Source: Branchiostoma floridae (Eukaryota; Chordata; Leptocardii; Amphioxiformes; Branchiostomatidae). From it: 64,000 nt of DNA. The stretch spans positions 19,264,275 to 19,328,274 of the forward strand of contig NC_049979.1 in NCBI RefSeq assembly GCF_000003815.2, read 5' to 3'. The notes beneath the pieces are model-generated. The model was not told the origin of the DNA. It ran no database searches and was given only the letters and a program-made list of their open reading frames with translations. The position numbers were made by a program, and so were the translations under genes. Of this stretch, positions 1 to 13,246 are shown in pieces (position 1 is the first letter of the stretch; every line of letters begins with the position of its first letter).

Positions 1-215
1 CGATATCACTAGCGATTTCGCCCCGGTGGGGGGGGCGATGTCACTAGCGATTTCGCCCCGGGAGGGGGGCGAAATCACCAGAGGGGGGCGAGATGGGGGG
101 GCGAAATCGCTAGTGATCCTGCCCCGGGGGGGGGCGAAAACACTAGTGATTTTGCCCCCGGGGGGGCGATATCACGGGGGGGCGAAAACGCTGTCACACC
201 GGCACGCCCCGTCTA
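1..215. repeat. G-rich degenerate tandem/inverted repeat
   Basis: Repeated units combine a run of 6-9 G with GCGAAATC and the short motif ATCACTAG or CTAGTGAT. The core appears in both orientations (ATCACTAGCGATTTCGC and GCGAAATCGCTAGTGAT), so units are partly palindromic. About six units are visible and the array probably continues left of the window. The G runs could form quadruplexes. The short ORF across it is a by-product of the repeat. I do not recognise the family. Confidence 0.6.
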
Positions 216-1641
216 AACAAGGAGATGGCAGTGTGTATATGTAGAAGGCACAAACAAGGTCGTCATATCGGGAGGGTAGGGGCTCAATCACAAAACAGCA
301 AATTCCAGCAGTGTTGCGCAATGAACAAAAGAAAACAACGAAAAAAAAGAAGGCAACAACAATTCCTAAGTAGAATCGTATATGGAGGTACATGTATACC
401 CTTATGCTACATAGAACGATGCGACAAACGCACGACGGATATATGAAATACGAGCGACAGATATACGACAGACGCACGACAGATGTCCAGCAGGCATGGC
501 AGATATTACAGATACATGTGCGAAGCATCCTAGACAATACATCTCATCATATAAACGCAGTGCGAAAGTTGCATGATAATTCCAATGAAATTCTTTTACA
601 AAACATACTGACTGAGATTCTGTGAAACTCTTATTAAAGCTCACAACAGCCGCACCATTCCATTGCCTTTGTGCTTGACAACATGTGAAAATGACAAAAA
701 GTAAAACAAATGTTTCTGTTTTCTCTTACATCAACTTTCTCAAAACGAGTGAATCTGTATGTGTCCAGTGCAACACTGTGTCTTCAGACAAAGTAAAATA
801 TGCAAAACACGGCAGTAAAACACCCCCGTAAGACTTCCAGACTTGCCCATGTTGAGCAAGGTTATCAAAGAGATTACATGAGAGAACATGAACGCTGTCC
901 ATCTATCTGCTAGCACCAAGTTTGGTGTCTGGCCAGGGTCGTGTATATGTTATTTTCAGACGAAAATATCGACAGTTATGTTGATAGAGGCAATATGTCC
1001 CTGGCACTACGTGCCAGTTCTCAAACAAATATGAACTCCCCTTTAAGTTGGCACAGCAACAAGAGGGGTCGTGTCTAGTTCATGCCAATCATGGGCACAG
1101 TTTTGGTTTATGCGACAAAAATACATTTACCATGACAAGATTATTTCAGTTCAAGGTCAAGTCAACCGGCGTTTACAGCTGTTCTGATCATTCTCGCTAG
1201 GAGGCTCTTCTACTAGGTGAATGTCAATCTGGAAAACTTTTATGTCTGCAGCACACCAGGGAGGTTTTATGAGACGTCATATGAGACCTTGATATAACGT
1301 TCCTGAGCACACACGCTATTTTCTTTTGCACAAGAGCTTGTAGGGATCGACGGCATATCATACTACTAGTACCTAGAAATTTTAGACTCTCGTTCTACAG
1401 AGATTATTTCTTCCAATACATTCACCACTAATGAGCTCTCCACATTAATCCAACGTGACGGTCAAGTGTAATACAAGTGGACCCGTCACAAATGTTTCAA
1501 GGTAACAATGAAAAATAGTCTCACTCACTTGTATTTGTAATATATGATAGATCTAATAGTGCTAACGGTCCACTTTTCTTGCGTTGTCATGACATATGGC
1601 GTGGTCCTATAACAACGGAATGGACTGATGTGTGAGTGAGT

Positions 1642-1680
1642 AGGGTTAATGACCATCAGGGCGTGTGGGTCATTAACCCT
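1642..1680. repeat. 13-bp inverted repeat (hairpin)
   Basis: The arms AGGGTTAATGACC (1642-1654) and GGTCATTAACCCT (1668-1680) are exact reverse complements around a 13-base loop. It could be a small palindromic mobile-element relic or a protein-binding site. Confidence 0.6.
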
Positions 1681-3195
1681 GCACAGCGAGCCACATACAT
1701 TAGCGAGGTCAAAGTAGGGTGGGGGAGATCTGAAATGAGTATGAATTGTGTTTACACTGCCATGTCTTACCAGGTACCCTCATGACCCTGTTCAAATCAT
1801 AAATGGGGCGAGATCTAACGTTACTATGAAACGAGAGAATCTTTGCATTCAGGACTAAACCAGACCCCCCTGATCTAAACAAAAATCGTAGCTGCTGGTC
1901 ACGAAAAAGAAGTGATACGATAGGCTTTGATGGGCTTAGCCTCAACAACTGAGCTAATACGGGTCAAGCCAGATAGAACATTGTTTAGGTACACGTCATG
2001 TACAGCCTATGTGTAAACATCGGTTCCGTTCTGCGAAGATCCGACAGCTGAGGCAGGTGTACGGGTCCTCTTCGGACCGCTATAAAGAGATTAAGGAGAT
2101 CGACCAATGACAGCACGGCAATTAGCGGCTCGACCAATGAGAGAGAGTCGCTGCATGTAACGTCAAATGTCAAAGATTAAAAAGGCATGCGGTTTTCTCT
2201 GGGTTGCTGTAAATTTCGACACGATGCGTTTAAGTTGCAGAAAAACAAACTGAAGATGGGGTATCATTCCGCATGTTTATCTATTACGTATTGTATTTCA
2301 TTAAAAATGTATGGTATTCATGTTATGATTTCATTTGTCTATGACATTCATGTCGTAATGTCACTAGTTATTCTTCTTTAATCATGTCACTTTTACGCTG
2401 TAATTGTGACACCTGTTGACTGTTTGACCCTGTTTTGTTACTTAAATATGTATCTACATCAGGGCAAGATGTGGTCAAACTTTGAGAATGTTTGTATCCA
2501 CTACTAACACTATCCTCAGTTTGTAGGTAAATATTTTGCTTAGCATACAAGACTCGTCAGTAGATTGGCCCTGACCCAATACTGTCGTCCCATAACCTAC
2601 ATTCCAAGGCAACAAAATTCCTGTTAGGAAACAAATGCACATAAGGGGGAGGGGCATCAGCCAAACGACTTTGTAAGGGGAAATTAGGCGGGTATTTCGT
2701 CCTCACGGAATGGCAACAACTGTGGAAACAGAGAAGACAGGGACGATTGACTTTGATTGAAAATCGACCCCTCCTCCCTAATCAACCGCCTAGAATAGCA
2801 CGCCTGTTGACCTACTTCTAGAGGAGAGCATTGTGGGACGGTTACGTCATCCTACGTGAGAACACGCGCATTCAGCTCAGGCAAGATACAGTACATCCGA
2901 CTGATAGCGGTGCTGCTCTGTGTCAGAATGATCTAATCGTATCAACGGATGTCAGATTTAAACAGCAGACACACAAATCATTGGACAAAGTACTTTGCGG
3001 GGAGCATATCTAATTTTGACACTTCTTTTGAGAAAAAGGGACTCATAATCTTTCTAACACAGCACGACTTATCCGTCAGTCCTTTCATACATATATCTAC
3101 CAGTGAAACCAATCATGACCTACGCCCATGTACTGCATAGTTTGGTGGGGTGGGAGTACACGGGTTATCTCAATATCATGGTTTCTCTACCCCTC

Positions 3196-3295
3196 NNNNN
3201 NNNNNNNNNNNNNNNNNNNNNNNNNNNNNNNNNNNNNNNNNNNNNNNNNNNNNNNNNNNNNNNNNNNNNNNNNNNNNNNNNNNNNNNNNNNNNNN
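3196..3295. other. Assembly gap (100 N)
   Basis: One hundred N, a typical scaffold-gap length, so the true size is unknown. The flanks show no tandem repeat or coding sequence. Confidence 0.95.
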
Positions 3296-6106
3296 AAGCA
3301 ATATCGTCTGCAGGGTCAGGTGTAGATAACGCAACAAAAAATGTTATCTATCCAACGGGGATACGGGTCATTTCCGACGTTCCTTACCTTTCAGATACAG
3401 TATATCCGGTATGAAATACTGCAAATTGCATGCATAGTGTTATTCACATACATTCATGTACGGTAAGAAACAAAACTAGAAAAGCGCATTTGAATGAAAA
3501 GATTGTCAGATTTGGACACTGATAGGCCAACACGTTTGACCGACGACCTAGTTCTGTCAGGTAACCGGCTATTCCATCAACTGGTCATACCTTCAGATAT
3601 GGGGTCAATGACGTAGGAAAACTCATTTCAAATAATCTAATTGAGATTTCTTTACCAATGTCAAGCAGTTTTAAACAATCAACGAGATGTCGTTAAGCGG
3701 AGTTTGATATTAAAAATGAGTTAGTGTTGACATTGATTTCTTTTCAACTTGTAAAAAATGAAATCTGATAAGAGTAGTTGTATGCACGAAAACGACCCCT
3801 TCAATTTTTGAATATGGAACAGTCCATATCATGCGAGACAAGTTTGTGAATGATTCAATCAGACGAGACTAACGTAACATCAATTTGTCGCGGTAAAACT
3901 CGTTTGCAGATATTTGGTATCGAATGAGGGCAATTCATGTAAGACGACCGTCTGTGATTGTTGAATTGATTTTTCTGAAACGAAAATCATCATACGCTAC
4001 AACAAAATTGTAAGTGCATATGATATTCTGGGTTTTCCTTTCTCATGAAAAGGCGGGGCAGGCAGAAAACGCTACGGTCTTACCCTCTCAATATCTGCTT
4101 GGAGATCAGATATCAACAAGCGCTGCACGTTTTACGGCACGCCTAAATGTCGTCTTGACCTAGATAATTGCCAGTCCTCTGAAAGGAGGTTAGGTCATCA
4201 CGCATCTGTTGACAATTATCTACATTATGGGTCGTTAACCTCAGGTGAGAAAGCAGATACCTACAATACATTGGGGTCACTAAAAATCAAAATGCGCTTT
4301 TCGCCATTTGGTAACAGTTGCTGGAGATTTGGCCATGGATAACAAATGCCCCCCCCAAAAAAAAATCAACCGAAAAAAATATTGGCACAAAAAAGGGACG
4401 TCCACGTAACAAATTTCAACTAAAATATGCAGATATTGTGTGCATTTCACCCCATCAATATAAAAAGGAACCCCGTTTAAAACAAGGATGTGCTGTGTAT
4501 GTCGGTGCACCTTTTTCAACCACACAAGAACGGGAACGCCACGTGCTTTCCGAAATAGGATCACATAGCCGTTGGGAATTCAATTTTCATTAATTCAATT
4601 CCGGTATTAAATCCTTAAGATGACAATTTATTTAATTTCGAGAGATGTCCCAGAAAGCTGGTTTGAGGACATTTGAAATTGCACCTGCGACATAACACCT
4701 GTTTCTGTCAGTAAATACAAACAACACACGGACTTACGACTCTCGTCGGCATTATCAACACTCTTCAAAACGTTTATGTAGAAGCACTTTTTTGTCAGAC
4801 GCGAGCCGCCCGTGCGGGTGACCTTTCAGATCAATTGAGAACTTTTTCAAGTGGAGATATTGTTCAGTCAAACATGTCTGACTCGACAAGCTAGTCTGGT
4901 GTGGTGTTGTGGCTTCAAAAACATGGCTCGTTATCACCCCCCTCCCCCATTCCCGACAAAGACCACGTTGTGTTCGTCTGTAAGTCAACGCGGCTCAGCT
5001 CAGACGTGACGTGACCAGGGAATAAGGGTGCAGACAGAAAAGAAACGATCTTTATTCTTGTGCCACTTAACTTTTCCGGACGGACTTATTTGGCGAGGAC
5101 CCTGCTAGCCTGTTTTCTCTCGACCAAGCATGTCATGGCCGCCTGGCAAACAGGCATGTGAGGCTCCACGGTTGTGGGGTAATCTCCTGTATGGAGTACT
5201 GAGTACTGTCTCACAATAAGTCTGGCATCAAGGCTATTATGAGAAAAAGTGGAAGTTTATGACAGGCATCACCGCACTTATACGCTTGTCGCAAATTCAG
5301 ACCACAGATCAGATCACATTGCTCTTGCATGTCGTTTTGAATATTTGTCATACTCGTCAACATACCAAATTTATGTACATACACCGCATGAGTCATAATC
5401 TTTTCTTATCAAGTTACTAGCTCAATGATAAAGTTAAAGGAATGAACAGTAATCAATGCAACATGTATGATGCAACGTTGCAACCTTAACGTTTTTTTCT
5501 CGTGCGCCATTGACAGATTTTCGTAGATTGGGTGTGACGAGTAGTGTCAAAGTTCGCTTCAGATGATGCCCCCTATCCACTTAAATCGATAATACATGAT
5601 CGACCCCCTCCCCAATGACATGGAGAAATACTTTTGACCATGCCTCACCCAGTTGCATACTACATGGCGAACAAACTTTGTACGCAATTCATCATCGTGT
5701 GTAACCCAGATATTTCATGTTCGTGACGGCTTTCGTGTGTTAATCGTGTCTGACTACGTGCTGAGCTAACTCGCCTTGTACTGCAGCAAAATAACAGTCA
5801 CCACCGCCACATGCCTTTCAAACGCAATAATGCGAAATACAGACTTCGTACTCGTGTTTTTTTGCCCACATACCAAAGCAATGAGGTCTTTTGATAAGCT
5901 CCCTTCACATGTAAACAGAAGTTATACGCAAAAACAGTTGGCAGAGCTCTATTGAAATCTAGTGATTCATGTTACATGTGCCGGAGGGCTGGAAATTCAT
6001 GTGTTGCTTGTACACTTGCATATATAATTGTGTTAGCCTTGGCTCAAACCGTTTATGTATCACACACATGTTTAATAGCGCTCAAAGTAGTCGGGCGTTT
6101 ACTTAC

Positions 6107-6205
6107 CACGGTGTCCCCAGTCTGCTTTACGCTTACAACTTGCACGCTGCCGTCATCTTTCTTCTTGTTCCTTCCGCCCAGGCTGAAAGAGAGTTTGTTC
6201 CCCAT
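6107..6205 (-). CDS. First coding exon of an unidentified protein with Met-Gly N-terminus
   Basis: On the minus strand an ATG at 6205 in context CCAACATGG opens 33 codons that run into a strong donor (GTG|GTAAGT at 6107). The peptide begins MGNKLSFSLG and continues with a lysine-rich patch (RNKKKDD) and QVVSVKQTGDTV. Met-Gly-Asn-x-x-Ser fits the N-myristoylation consensus, and the basic patch would suit membrane attachment; that role is inferred. The region upstream (6210-6400) is relatively CpG-rich, as expected near a promoter. No later exon was recognised further left, so the gene probably continues outside the window or across a large intron. The overlapping plus-strand ORF at 5952-6593 is treated as a shadow. 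I do not recognise the family. Confidence 0.55.
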
Positions 6206-6600
6206 GTTGGCTGCAGAATGGAGGTCACCTCGCCTTCCAGTCTTCTGTAAACACTGCTGTCTCTCTGTCCTGTCGTCAGCGCCGGTCGGGGTCGTGTTAC
6301 GGACTCGTCAGTCGGTCGGCCCTTTCTTCGCCCCTCGCAAGCCTAAGGCTGGTCGGCTTTCAAAATCCGTTTTTGGCGGAGGCTTGGAAGAAAGAGTTAA
6401 TGGACTAGCCCGTTATGTTTCCAGTCTGAATCTTAGTGTGACGAGTCTGTTCTCACTGGAAAGCGTGGTGAAACTGGTCGCTGCCCCTCCCCGACACACA
6501 CACATGCGCACGCCCGATCCAGAGGTTCTGTCTCTCCGCACAGGTGACGAAACGATGCGTCAGACCTCGTCACTGATTAAACCAAATTCATAAACCCTGG
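6206..6600 (-). promoter_or_regulatory. Putative promoter/5' leader of the Met-Gly gene
   Basis: This segment, upstream of the minus-strand ATG at 6205, is CpG-enriched compared with the AT-rich surroundings, most clearly at 6280-6380. A possible acceptor (TTTACAG at about 6250, minus) suggests a short 5' UTR intron. No TATA box was seen. This is positional inference. Confidence 0.3.
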
Positions 6601-9048
6601 GTTATCGCTGCTTGGGGCATGTCCATTTCTTCACAGAGGGCTGAAAAACCAAGTTATCAAAAAGCAGGATGGATGATGGGCAAGTGGAAAGAATTTGTGC
6701 CATCTAAATCACGTTGGTCGTACTACAGTTGCGACATTGTGATCATAGTGGTTTGAGGTAGAGCAAATGTTACACAGTGCCTCGAGGCCAAACCAGGGTC
6801 AGTGACACCGAGCGGAAAAAGAATTAGTCTACTCTATGCCATTTAAACACGTGTCGTCTAGCGGCACAGAAAAGCAAAAGAATTACGCTAAGACTTGATC
6901 ATGAACTTCACGGAAAAGATAAGTGTCAAAGCAAGATGCTGTGGCGTAAGACAAGACTTGTAAGTTGTATTTTGTAGACCAAATTTTAGTCAAGGGTCAA
7001 AACATGGGAGTAGGCGCACATTATTATTTCAGCTACATGTTATATGTTCGCTCTCGGCAAAATTAAACAATTTGACACCGCACACAACGATAACGTTTCA
7101 TATCGTGTTCTACAAAATGTGTATACGTGAGGGGAGCCAAACGACAGGGCGGAAGTTATTGTAAGCTCGCATGTCGCCGACTCGTGACGGGGATATGCGC
7201 GATAGATTTCACATTACTACACGGGGACAGGCGGTATGAAATTGATCACAGCTGGACGCCAATCTCCGATGTAAGCCACGCCTACTTTAACGCATTAGGA
7301 CGGCTGGTATAATCAAGAGTGCCAAGTTTCGCAGTTTGGACACAGTTGGGTCGACAAAACAAACACACAATTAGGGTTTTAAGCAAACAAACCATATCAT
7401 TCCAATACCCTGGACAGCAAACATTCGAATCTTATCAGACAACTTCGGCGACCAATCAAAAACAAGGGCAAAAACGTTACCTTCAAGGATTGATTACAGT
7501 AATTTTATTACATGGATATCATAAATAATGGGCAACAGATTCTGACGATGTGTAGTGAAAATCGAACATCAAGTTTGATAAGAACGTAATAGCACTAAGT
7601 ACTACTACTAATGCTCAAGTCGTTTTGTCAGTATATTGGCAAATAGCCTAGCATCTACTATCTTTACTTATGCCATAAAAAGACGCTATTTTTCAGAAGA
7701 TAAGAATTGCAAACATGGCACACGGTAGGCTTTGATCATGACATGACTCTGAAGCAAGGGTCAAATATGCTAGTTTAATACAAATAATGTATTTAACAAT
7801 AACATTGGCATTGTAAAATACTTTCACGATAGCAGCAGCATACAGATTGTAAAGTACTGTTTCCGCATATATATTACGGATGTCATAATCCTTGATTAGA
7901 TTAAGTCTAGAATATAGGATGAGGCAATGCCAAACCATCACTGTCACTTACACAATTAGCAAGCTAAAATAGCAGTTGGAAGGCCATCTGGCATTCTGCC
8001 AAATTCCCTTATGGCCATTCATAATCCCTTGTTGGTATTAAGGTATGAGTCATTCCTCGCTTACACATAGGCACCATATGCCAAGCATTGGGCACTGCAC
8101 AATGTTATAGGTACTATAAGAAAGGGGCATTGAATTGGCTTTTAGTCTAGGGACATGACTAATATATAAAAGCATGTTCCTAGTACATTTGTATACTGTA
8201 AATCCATATATTTTTGTGGTAGAAGGGAATACACATTTGTTTTAAGTTTGCGGTTGAAACAATTCTGAAGTATGATTCATCTAGTAATACAGGGGAAATC
8301 CTGGTATTATATTATGTCATGTAAAGATCACTGTGAAAATAAACCACCACAAATTTTAAAGATTAACAGTATAAAAGCAAATCCCTTTTGTACTGAAGAG
8401 AGATACATGTATACTCTGGGGAACATGATAAGATAGATTGCAATGGGACATTTTCAGCTGTGTATTGTCAGTCACTCACAATTTCTCATCACTGGCAGTT
8501 GTCACATCATTTTACTGGTTTAAGCAGGATATACCCTTTTCACCCCTTTTCCAAAATGGCGCGGTCTCATATTTTGAGCCACCCTTTGGCTACTTTATTC
8601 AATACCACATCGTGCATGTAAAACAAGAATGTGTGACCTCGGCTTTTCATTAACACCTTTTTGTCCAGAATCTAAACATGCGTGAAGCTATTTTGTCAAC
8701 AATAGGGACAAGGACGTTTATTGGGTTAAGATGTTTTGAAAACAACTGAAATCTGAGCTTGGACATGGGGGGCTGGCCTTGGCACCAATATACACAAACA
8801 GCAGGATTTAGAAGACATTCAAGACAAAGCAAAAATGTGAAGAATGAGAAGAGTTTAATCATGGCTTGAAAAAAATACTAGTCTCGTCTATCCAAAACAA
8901 CAAATATTCACGTATATAATTCATGCAATTCATCAGATGCACCTGTGATTCAAAGTTTGAAACTAATAAATCATTTCTGCAATTGTCTTATAAATCCTTA
9001 CAATTTTCACTTCTCACTTCCTGACCTCTGCTTTTTTTTTTAAAGAAT
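6601..9048. other. Intergenic, no gene seen
   Basis: AT-rich sequence between the Met-Gly exon and the 3' end of MKKS. The small ORFs lack domain character or splice context. A minus-strand AATAAA at about 8716-8721, some 330 bases past the MKKS stop, could be its polyadenylation signal. Confidence 0.4.
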
Positions 9049-12000
9049 TTAGTTTTTGTCAAAAATGGTCCTGTTAACAGTCAGTATCATGTCAGCTGTC
9101 TCGACAGCTATGACAAAGGCATTCAACTTCACAGGAAATGAGTCCAACACAACATTTGAAGTACTAGACTCAACACCATTGTGTGCTGCCTGGTCCATGT
9201 AACCTGTCAAACTTAGACTGCAATTGCCTTTGTCATCATCATGTTTACCATGACCTTCTGGAACAGAGGATGTCAGGGATTGGTTGCTGAGGTGACCAAT
9301 GAGTGAGCAGCTGTCAATTTCATCTGATTTTACCATTCCACACGCACATGTTTTCACACCTGCCTCAGCAGGAACCATGGTGGAGGCCCAGGGTGGGAGG
9401 AGCCAGTGGTGATGATTGACAGGGTCTGACACATGACATCCCCCATCATGCTCCAGTGCAATGGCCACTTGTTCCAGACAGCGTGCAAAGTTGTTGGCAG
9501 TGGTGTACAGTTGAGCTTTGGAACAGCCGAGCTTTGCAAGCAGAGTCTCCTCTTTCATTGTGACCTAGAATGCACAAAATACAATGTGTATGACTGTACT
9601 TTGCCTAATGCATGTGTTTGACATCTTGTCTAGGAACCATGTCATCACTTAACAGCTGGTAAGTAATGTACCAAGAGTACTGTATATTTTGCAATACGTG
9701 TATCAGCTATGTGTCCATTGTCAAAATTCAAATATTTCTGACATACAACTCTAAAGCATAGAATTTACTAATAGCTGAACCACATTTTTTCCTGTCTGAG
9801 GCTACACTATGCAACAAACTACTCAATACAATCAATGACAAAGCTGTGACAAAGGTATTGAAAGGGAACTACAAAATGTATACATAACAGCAAGAAGAAC
9901 CTTACTATTCTATACGTACTGAACCTATTCAGGGGTTTATGTACAATGGGCTAGAATGACAATCCAATGTTGTTACATACACTATTATATTCTTTGTCAC
10001 CATTGGTGAAAACCAAAAGATTGGGGTATTCACATTCTGACTTACGCACTGACAGAGACAATCAATGTACATGTCACAATGTATTGCATGATTAGTCTGT
10101 GTTCTAAAATTGTGCGAGAAATTCCATGCATAAACTAAAGAGGTGTAGACCTCCTGCATGAGCTAACGTTATGTTGAACAAGAGCAGGTGAAATAAATAG
10201 CTTCAATAGCTACTCGTTATGGTAAAAGGCATGCAGAGTTGCAGACCCTTCTTTTTTACTGCTCTGAACTGCACTGCTCTGACACCATCTTTGCATGGAC
10301 TATACATTGTGACATGGTTCCCAATCTGATTCCACAAGCACAGGTGGCTGATTGCAGACATATCCATATGACACCACAAATCTCACAATCAGCTGAAGGA
10401 TTGAATTGTGCTTTCAGATTTAGTCATGCTGACGTGTACCAGACCTACAAGAAGGGGATCAATTACCTAATTGAAAAGTAAAAGGATTAAGGTATTTAGG
10501 GTCAAAGAATTACATCTAATTCCCTTATCCTTTAATATAAGACATAAAAGAGAACAATCACGACCATTCTGGCAAGTGTAAAAGTAGCTAACCTGAGTTC
10601 TGAGGTGTGCTGCCAGGTGTGTTTCTGTACAGCCCCCTCCACACAGGACAAGTGGGGACCTTAGGGTCTGGCACAGGACATGGTGGGCTGTAATACAAAC
10701 ATCCTGGAACAACCAGGAGGAAAACTGAGTCTGCATGTGTCATAGAAAGAGGCAGCATTTGCATCTCAAGTTGGTGACAGCTTTTTGCTAGTTAGAACTT
10801 AAATCTAAATTGAGTTACTTTGGTATTTCTCTCTCTTAACCTGGTTAACAACAGTTTTCAAACTTTTTTTTCATATGGACATATCTCCTTTGCTGTCACA
10901 TATCTTTTCCATTCCAAACTTTATACATAGCCTCCTTCTGTCAAAATGATACTATGGTACAATCCTAAGTTAAAAAATGACTCAAATTTCATGGTAGAGA
11001 GAAAGGAAGGCATTTCTGGCATGAATATGTGGTGGGCACACAGAGTGCATTGCTGACAGAAATCTTTTGCACTGTGATGATTTTGAAGTGGTGGGGTCAC
11101 TGCAAAATTAGAACCACCAAGAACATTTTAAGTTTTACAGTACTCACCTTCATTTCTTGTAGGGCTGCCTCGTTCCTGTTACACAGCACCAGGGTGGTCA
11201 CAGCACTGGTAGAGGACTGCAGGTGTAGGTAGTTTTTCTGCTGTATCTGGACTGTGCTCACACTTTGCAGGTGGCCAATGCTGTCTTCATTGATGGTGGC
11301 ATGTAATGTGCCAATTGCTGTTGCACCTGGGAGAATAGTCAAGAATATTCCACTAACGATAGTCAAAATGGTCTCTGTACAAATCGTAGGGGTCTGCCAA
11401 TGTTTGCAGATCCCCGCCCAATGTAATAAATATGCTCAATTTTCTAACATTTTGACCTTGTGGCAATAAAAGATTTGGCTGAAGGTCATTAACTGTGTGA
11501 CAAGCTTGTGCTTAGCTATCAAACAGCCTCTAGCAAGCTTTGCTTTATTTGGAAAGATTTATCTTAGTACATTGTATCTCACTTTAACATGTTTTATGGA
11601 CAAAAAAAACAACTTTAACAAATGTTTTTTACCATTAACACTAACAGTCTACTTTTTTCAATTCAAGCACCACAGTTTTTCACAACAAAATCTATACCTT
11701 GTGTGAAACATTTAACTTTAGTTATCATATAACTTTATTGCTTAACAATTGCACAAGATATATGCGAACTAGTGAATAATTCTAGGAAACCAATTTGCTC
11801 TAAAAATTACAATAGACTATGTAGTATGTTATGAGAATACATACCTGTCAGCCTCTGTACGGCTACAATATGCAGACTTCCCAGTCTGTCCACAGTCAGG
11901 ACTGCATTCTCAGCCAGGTATTTCTGCACACCTGGATGGACCACCTTCTGACATGCCAACACTCCCACCTGCAGCTGCACCAGGTGTGCTGCCACCTGCA

Positions 12001-12859
12001 TCAGGTGCCGGAGTACTGACTCATCCCCAGATATGCTGACGTCTGCCTCGTAGGCAGTGTCTATGAACTCATCACTATCCCCCGACAGAGATGTGTTAAA
12101 CAGGGCAACTTTGATGGTTTCTGTTCCTCCTTGGAGATGTACTTTTCTAGGTTTTACCTTAGCCAAGTATTGTTTTGTGATTTTAGGAGTCTCAAACAAG
12201 ACCCCCTCCTCCAGACGTGAATTGTTAATGGAACATCCCTCTACGCATATATACTCAATGTCAGATAGACTAAGAGTCCCACTAGGTGTGTCGGGAATGG
12301 ACTTAAGAAAAGCCTGCAGAACTAATCTACTTAAAAAATTCAAATCATCTAAATTCAACATGAGGGCAGGCTTGGAACCAAGCACGCTCCTGACTAAAGC
12401 TAGCATCATGGTTGCATCACCAACATTCAAACTAGCCTTACAAAGACAATTTTCACTCTGCAAATATTCCAAACAGATATGCAACACTTCTTCGTTTATT
12501 TTTGCGGCAGCTTGTTGCGGGACTAGTAGCGCCAGACATGACTCTACTAGAAGTGAACAAAGAAGGGCAGCGAACAGTCCGCCATCACTAAACTGATTGG
12601 TGTGAGACTGCACGGCGGATACAATCAGCTTCACCACCGGGTTGCTCACAGACATAGTACGAAACAAAGTCTGAGATGTGGAAGTTGTGGTGACATGTCC
12701 ACCACTCGCATTGTGGATCATTTTCAGCCTCCCTGTAGGACCATAGCAGGATTGGACTAAGGCTCTGAATGTAGAAATTGCCTGTGCATTTTTAGGGTCC
12801 TTCAATGACTGATTGACAATTGAAGACTGCTGCTTAGGAGAAGGAATCACTCTAGACAT
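9049..12859 (-). CDS. MKKS: MKKS/BBS6 chaperonin-like protein, four coding exons
   Basis: Coding exons (minus): 11845-12859, 11148-11326, 10593-10703 and 9049-9564, all with GT-AG borders and matching phases, giving about 606 residues (human MKKS is about 570). The protein is a group II chaperonin relative. In vertebrates BBS6 joins BBS10, BBS12 and CCT subunits to assemble the BBSome, which acts in ciliary traffic. Recognisable family stretches are [10 protein letters not shown] near residue 40, [12 protein letters not shown] near 92, [10 protein letters not shown] near 302, [14 protein letters not shown] sequence in exon 2, [14 protein letters not shown] in exon 3 and the C-terminal VETADMIL. 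The usual GDGTT nucleotide motif of CCT proteins is reduced to SDGG, consistent with loss of ATPase function in BBS6. The ATG follows a splice acceptor directly (TTTTTACAG|ATG), so the leader is on separate exons. Confidence 0.95.
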
Positions 12860-13246
12860 CTGTAAAAATTGAGGAAAACACAGAATTAGAATTAGAAATG
12901 TTTGTTCTGAAAAAAGACAAGTTTAAGGATCTAATCTATGGATTCATTCTGCCATACAAAGACATTGTAAAGGCAAAATAGAATTCATATCTATACGCTT
13001 ACAAAAGACCTTGTCAACATCTCACTGTGTGATTTGAGAGGAACTACAAAGTTGAAGTACAACAAAATCATTAACTTTCAAATGTAGCACATTACCAACA
13101 CAGTTTGTATCAACATCCCATAATATCTGACTGACCTTCACCAGTAGGAGCATAGACCCTTTAATCTATAATAAGTCAACTAGTTACTTACACTATGTAG
13201 TATCTAGTTATCAATGAGCTGATGTGTTTGTTCCCTTAGCCTTACC

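Larger units (their letters stand above)
216..6106. other. Non-coding stretch, probably intron of the Met-Gly gene
   Basis: No convincing exon was seen on either strand. It holds short degenerate repeats near 420-520 (units built on ACGACAGA), a small inverted repeat at 1642-1680 and the assembly gap at 3196-3295. Because a minus-strand first exon with a good donor lies at 6107-6205, most of this may be its first intron. That is inference, as no second exon was found. Confidence 0.35.

Noticed and set aside
5952..6593. 213-codon plus-strand ORF
   Set aside because: It overlaps a well-formed minus-strand first exon with strong donor and start; composition is odd, no domain is visible and the frame is open by chance in CpG-rich sequence.
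12057..12596. 179-codon plus-strand ORF
   Set aside because: Antisense to the main MKKS coding exon, with no independent protein features.
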